Source of the DNA: an uncultured Lachnospiraceae bacterium
GTDB lineage: Bacteria; Bacillota; Clostridia; Lachnospirales; Lachnospiraceae
Direction: 5' to 3'
Assembly (NCBI GenBank): GCA_947086895.1
Contig: CAMUAR010000009.1
Location: 23,092 to 87,091 of the forward strand
Length of the DNA stretch: 64,000 nt
Shown here: positions 63,511-64,000 of the stretch, piece after piece
How the letters are laid out: every line of letters starts with the position of its first letter
Numbering within the stretch: position 1 is the stretch's first letter
Made by a program: the position numbers and the translations under genes
The notes under the pieces: model-generated
What the model was told of the DNA's origin: nothing
Databases searched by the model: none
Seen by the model: the letters and a program-made list of their open reading frames with translations, nothing else

Positions 63511-63777
63511 ATGCAAATAAAACAAATAAAATGGGATTTTGATGCATGGAAAGATTATTGCAAATGGCAACAAGAAAGTAAAGTTATTATAAAACGTATT
63601 AATATGTTGATAAAGGATATACAGCGAAGTCCGTTTGAAGGTATTGGCAAGCCAGAACCATTGAAAGAAAATTTAAGTGGATTTTGGAGTTGGCGTATCA
63701 ATGATGAACATAGAATTGTCTATGCAATTGAAAAAGAGGCGGTAGTAATTATTGCATGTAAGGGGCATTATAAATAG
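63511..63777 (+). CDS. Txe/YoeB-type mRNA interferase toxin
   Basis: Toxin (88 aa) of the Txe/YoeB family, ribosome-dependent mRNA cleavage. Matches: start IKWDFDAWKDYCKWQQESK, the central KRINMLIKDIQRSPFEGIGKPEPLK with the family Glu, SGFWSWRINDEHRIVYAIE with the catalytic Arg, and the C-terminal CKGHYK with the catalytic His-Tyr. The ribosome site is weak (AAAGGG), as is common for toxins made in less amount than the antitoxin. Followed by a strong terminator at 63879-63916. Confidence 0.93.
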   Translation: MQIKQIKWDFDAWKDYCKWQQESKVIIKRINMLIKDIQRSPFEGIGKPEPLKENLSGFWSWRINDEHRIVYAIEKEAVVIIACKGHYK

Positions 63778-63878
63778 CAAAAGTCCGGCATAATATATCA
63801 GATGATAAAAAGAAATAAAGTGTTGTAAAGAGAGATAAACAAATAAACAAAAAATTCCTATAAACTTTTTATACATGG

Positions 63879-63916
63879 TGGGGCTGGAGTTTCTTTATAG
63901 AATCCAGCCCCATTTT
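63879..63916 (+). terminator. intrinsic terminator of the RelB/YoeB-type pair
   Basis: TGGGGCTGGA at 63879-63888 pairs with TCCAGCCCCA at 63903-63912, followed by TTTT. A perfect 10-bp stem. The last 80 bases of the window show nothing. Confidence 0.88.
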
Positions 63917-64000
63917 AATAAGAATAATATTATCGAAAAATTATAATAATAAACCTGAATTATTCATGAGCATGTAAAAATGCTTGATACTACAAAGCCT

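Noticed and set aside
1..64000. tRNA, rRNA, CRISPR array, insertion sequence or integrase
   Set aside because: No cloverleaf, repeat-spacer array, transposase or integrase was found on reading both strands.

Overview
The window looks like a chromosome segment of an anaerobic, gut-type Lachnospiraceae (Clostridium cluster XIVa, Roseburia-like). Reasons: AT-rich DNA with strong AGGAGG ribosome sites, Firmicutes-type gene families (BceRS-BceAB, SpoIID, meso-diaminopimelate dehydrogenase, YesL/DUF624, DUF5696), a complete beta-mannan phosphorolysis pathway like that known from Roseburia, and a perfect clostridial sigma-D promoter. I see no rRNA, tRNA or CRISPR array.

Layout. 1-560: AT-rich DNA with a decayed reading frame and the galK promoter. 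0.56-12.8 kb: housekeeping and envelope genes (galK-galE, signal peptidase I, a SpoIID/LytB-type secreted protein, ddh-queA, and a BceRS-BceAB-type peptide-antibiotic sensing and resistance set). 13.4-43.1 kb: a large mannan-utilisation locus. It starts with a LacI-type regulator and a GH26 mannanase lipoprotein. Then comes a 15-kb transport block: YesL, a solute-binding protein fused to carbohydrate-binding-like domains, two permease pairs, an NHL-repeat membrane protein, a YIP1-type protein, a DUF5696 giant, a triple-repeat lipoprotein and a second solute-binding protein, with no ATPase. The intracellular part follows (GH130 mannooligosaccharide phosphorylase, disaccharide 2-epimerase, GH130 mannosylglucose phosphorylase, phosphohexomutase), then a tandem-SGNH esterase lipoprotein and a CE2-type esterase for deacetylation. 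Together they would cut acetylated mannan outside, import oligosaccharides, deacetylate them and turn them into mannose-1-phosphate and glucose.

43.4-50.2 kb: a small FliD-like protein behind a perfect sigma-D promoter, an XRE regulator with palindromic sites, tyrA and aroF on the minus strand, and an EF-G-like GTPase.

50.2-64 kb: an accessory island, visibly more AT-rich. It holds a decayed fragment of a DUF1998 helicase C-terminus, a Phd/PIN toxin-antitoxin pair, a truncated AraC-type gene, and a four-gene cluster: CoiA-like zinc-finger protein, coiled-coil protein with a degenerate P-loop, unknown 335-aa protein, and a 1757-aa DruE/MrfA-like DEAH helicase with DUF1998. A RelB/YoeB-type toxin-antitoxin pair closes the island. 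The four-gene cluster is my best candidate for an undescribed system, probably anti-phage and related to Druantia/DISARM through its helicase. The decayed helicase fragment is a direct repeat of the intact helicase and brackets the cluster, which suggests earlier turnover of such a system at this site.
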